NCBI GenBank assembly: GCA_964588385.1
Contig: CAZPPG010000047.1
Span: forward strand, 1 to 27,231
Source: JAHBWV01 sp964588385
GTDB lineage: Bacteria; Planctomycetota; Phycisphaerae; Phycisphaerales; UBA1924
Direction of reading: 5' to 3'
Length of the DNA: 27,231 bases
In this document: positions 27,026-27,231 of the stretch, piece after piece
How the letters are laid out: each line of letters starts with the position of its first letter
How positions within the stretch are numbered: position 1 is the stretch's first letter
Notes under the pieces: generated by a model
What the model was told of the DNA's origin: nothing
What the model saw: the letters and a program-made list of their open reading frames with translations, nothing else
The model's database searches: none
Translations under genes and position numbers: made by a program

Positions 27026-27231
27026 ATGACTCCTCCCGCCGCACTCGCAGCCGACCCGGCCTCCACCAGAAGCACCGCGACGCGCCGCACCGCCCCGACG
27101 CGCGAGCCGCTTCACGCCGAAGCCGCGCCCACGCACGCGCAATCCGCCGCGCCCACTCCCGCGGCTGCCTCGCCCGCAACCCCCGCTCCAACGCACACCC
27201 CTCCCGCGCGCCCGGCCCCATCCTCTTCCGC
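27026..27231 (+). CDS. Ala/Pro/Thr-rich protein, N-terminal part, cut by window end
   Basis: The frame from the ATG at 27026 is open to the window end, giving 68 residues: MTPPAALAADPASTRSTATR, then RTAPTREPLH and a low-complexity run of Ala, Pro, Thr and His. Such disordered starts precede many domains, so no function can be given. Support for the start comes from the promoter at 26991-27018 and the palindrome upstream, which place the transcript start next to the ATG. A frame on the opposite strand over the same bases (26888-27196) is Arg/Gly-rich and looks like a shadow. Confidence 0.5.
   Translation, partial: MTPPAALAADPASTRSTATRRTAPTREPLHAEAAPTHAQSAAPTPAAASPATPAPTHTPPARPAPSSS

Noticed and set aside
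1..27231. tRNA, rRNA or riboswitch
   Set aside because: No cloverleaf with a conserved T-loop, rRNA segment or known riboswitch core was recognised by eye; a covariance search was not possible.

Overview
The window joins two kinds of DNA. Bases 1 to about 7439 look like the right-hand part of an integrated virus (provirus). Bases 7440-27231 are chromosome of a high-GC bacterium, most likely a planctomycete of the class Phycisphaerae. The host call rests on a secreted beta-helix protein ending in two dockerin-like repeats and a terminal Gly-Cys motif, a neighbour with a PEP-CTERM-like tail (Pro-Gly-Pro-Gly, hydrophobic helix, poly-Arg), the gene mix, and intergenic purine-rich repeats. It is inferred from gene style; no rRNA or marker gene was seen.

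Viral region (1-7439). On the + strand lie two small paralogous membrane proteins, a 240-aa two-helix membrane protein, a very basic membrane/DNA-binding protein, a 55-aa protein, three consecutive beta-rich proteins of 229, 169 and 264 aa that I read as capsid (probably jelly-roll) proteins, and a 238-aa protein with a concanavalin/LamG-like C-terminus that could be a spike. No tail, portal, terminase or integrase gene is visible. Capsid-like proteins among many small membrane proteins suggest a tailless, membrane-containing icosahedral virus. The control region (5447-7074) has two homologous helix-turn-helix genes facing each other, a third winged-helix gene, near-identical promoters (TTGCGT, 17 bp, TACGCT), and operator-like palindromes of the form TTGCRTATGCAA in pairs with a conserved 28-bp centre spacing. 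The element ends at 7412-7439 in a 28-bp site that closely resembles a XerC/XerD dif site, so integration at the replication terminus by host recombinases is likely. The left end and any packaging ATPase or replication genes lie outside the window.

Host region. Right of dif, on the - strand, come a GNAT acetyltransferase, prolyl-tRNA synthetase and a QueC-like protein with a degenerate PP-loop. Two secreted proteins follow on the + strand (10697-13535). A compact six-gene - strand operon (21936 to 13544) runs Lhr-type helicase, PdeM-type phosphoesterase, class I/II aminotransferase, AtoE-like transporter, glycerate 2-kinase and FAD-dependent amino-acid oxidase, linked by overlaps or gaps of a few bases. 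Divergent from it is a + strand operon: SOUL-family protein, small membrane protein, iron-sulfur (6-4)-type photolyase and CPD photolyase. The last kilobase is a repeat-rich intergenic region with purine-rich and pyrimidine-rich flanks around five stem-loops, then a regulated-looking promoter and the start of an Ala/Pro/Thr-rich gene that leaves the window.
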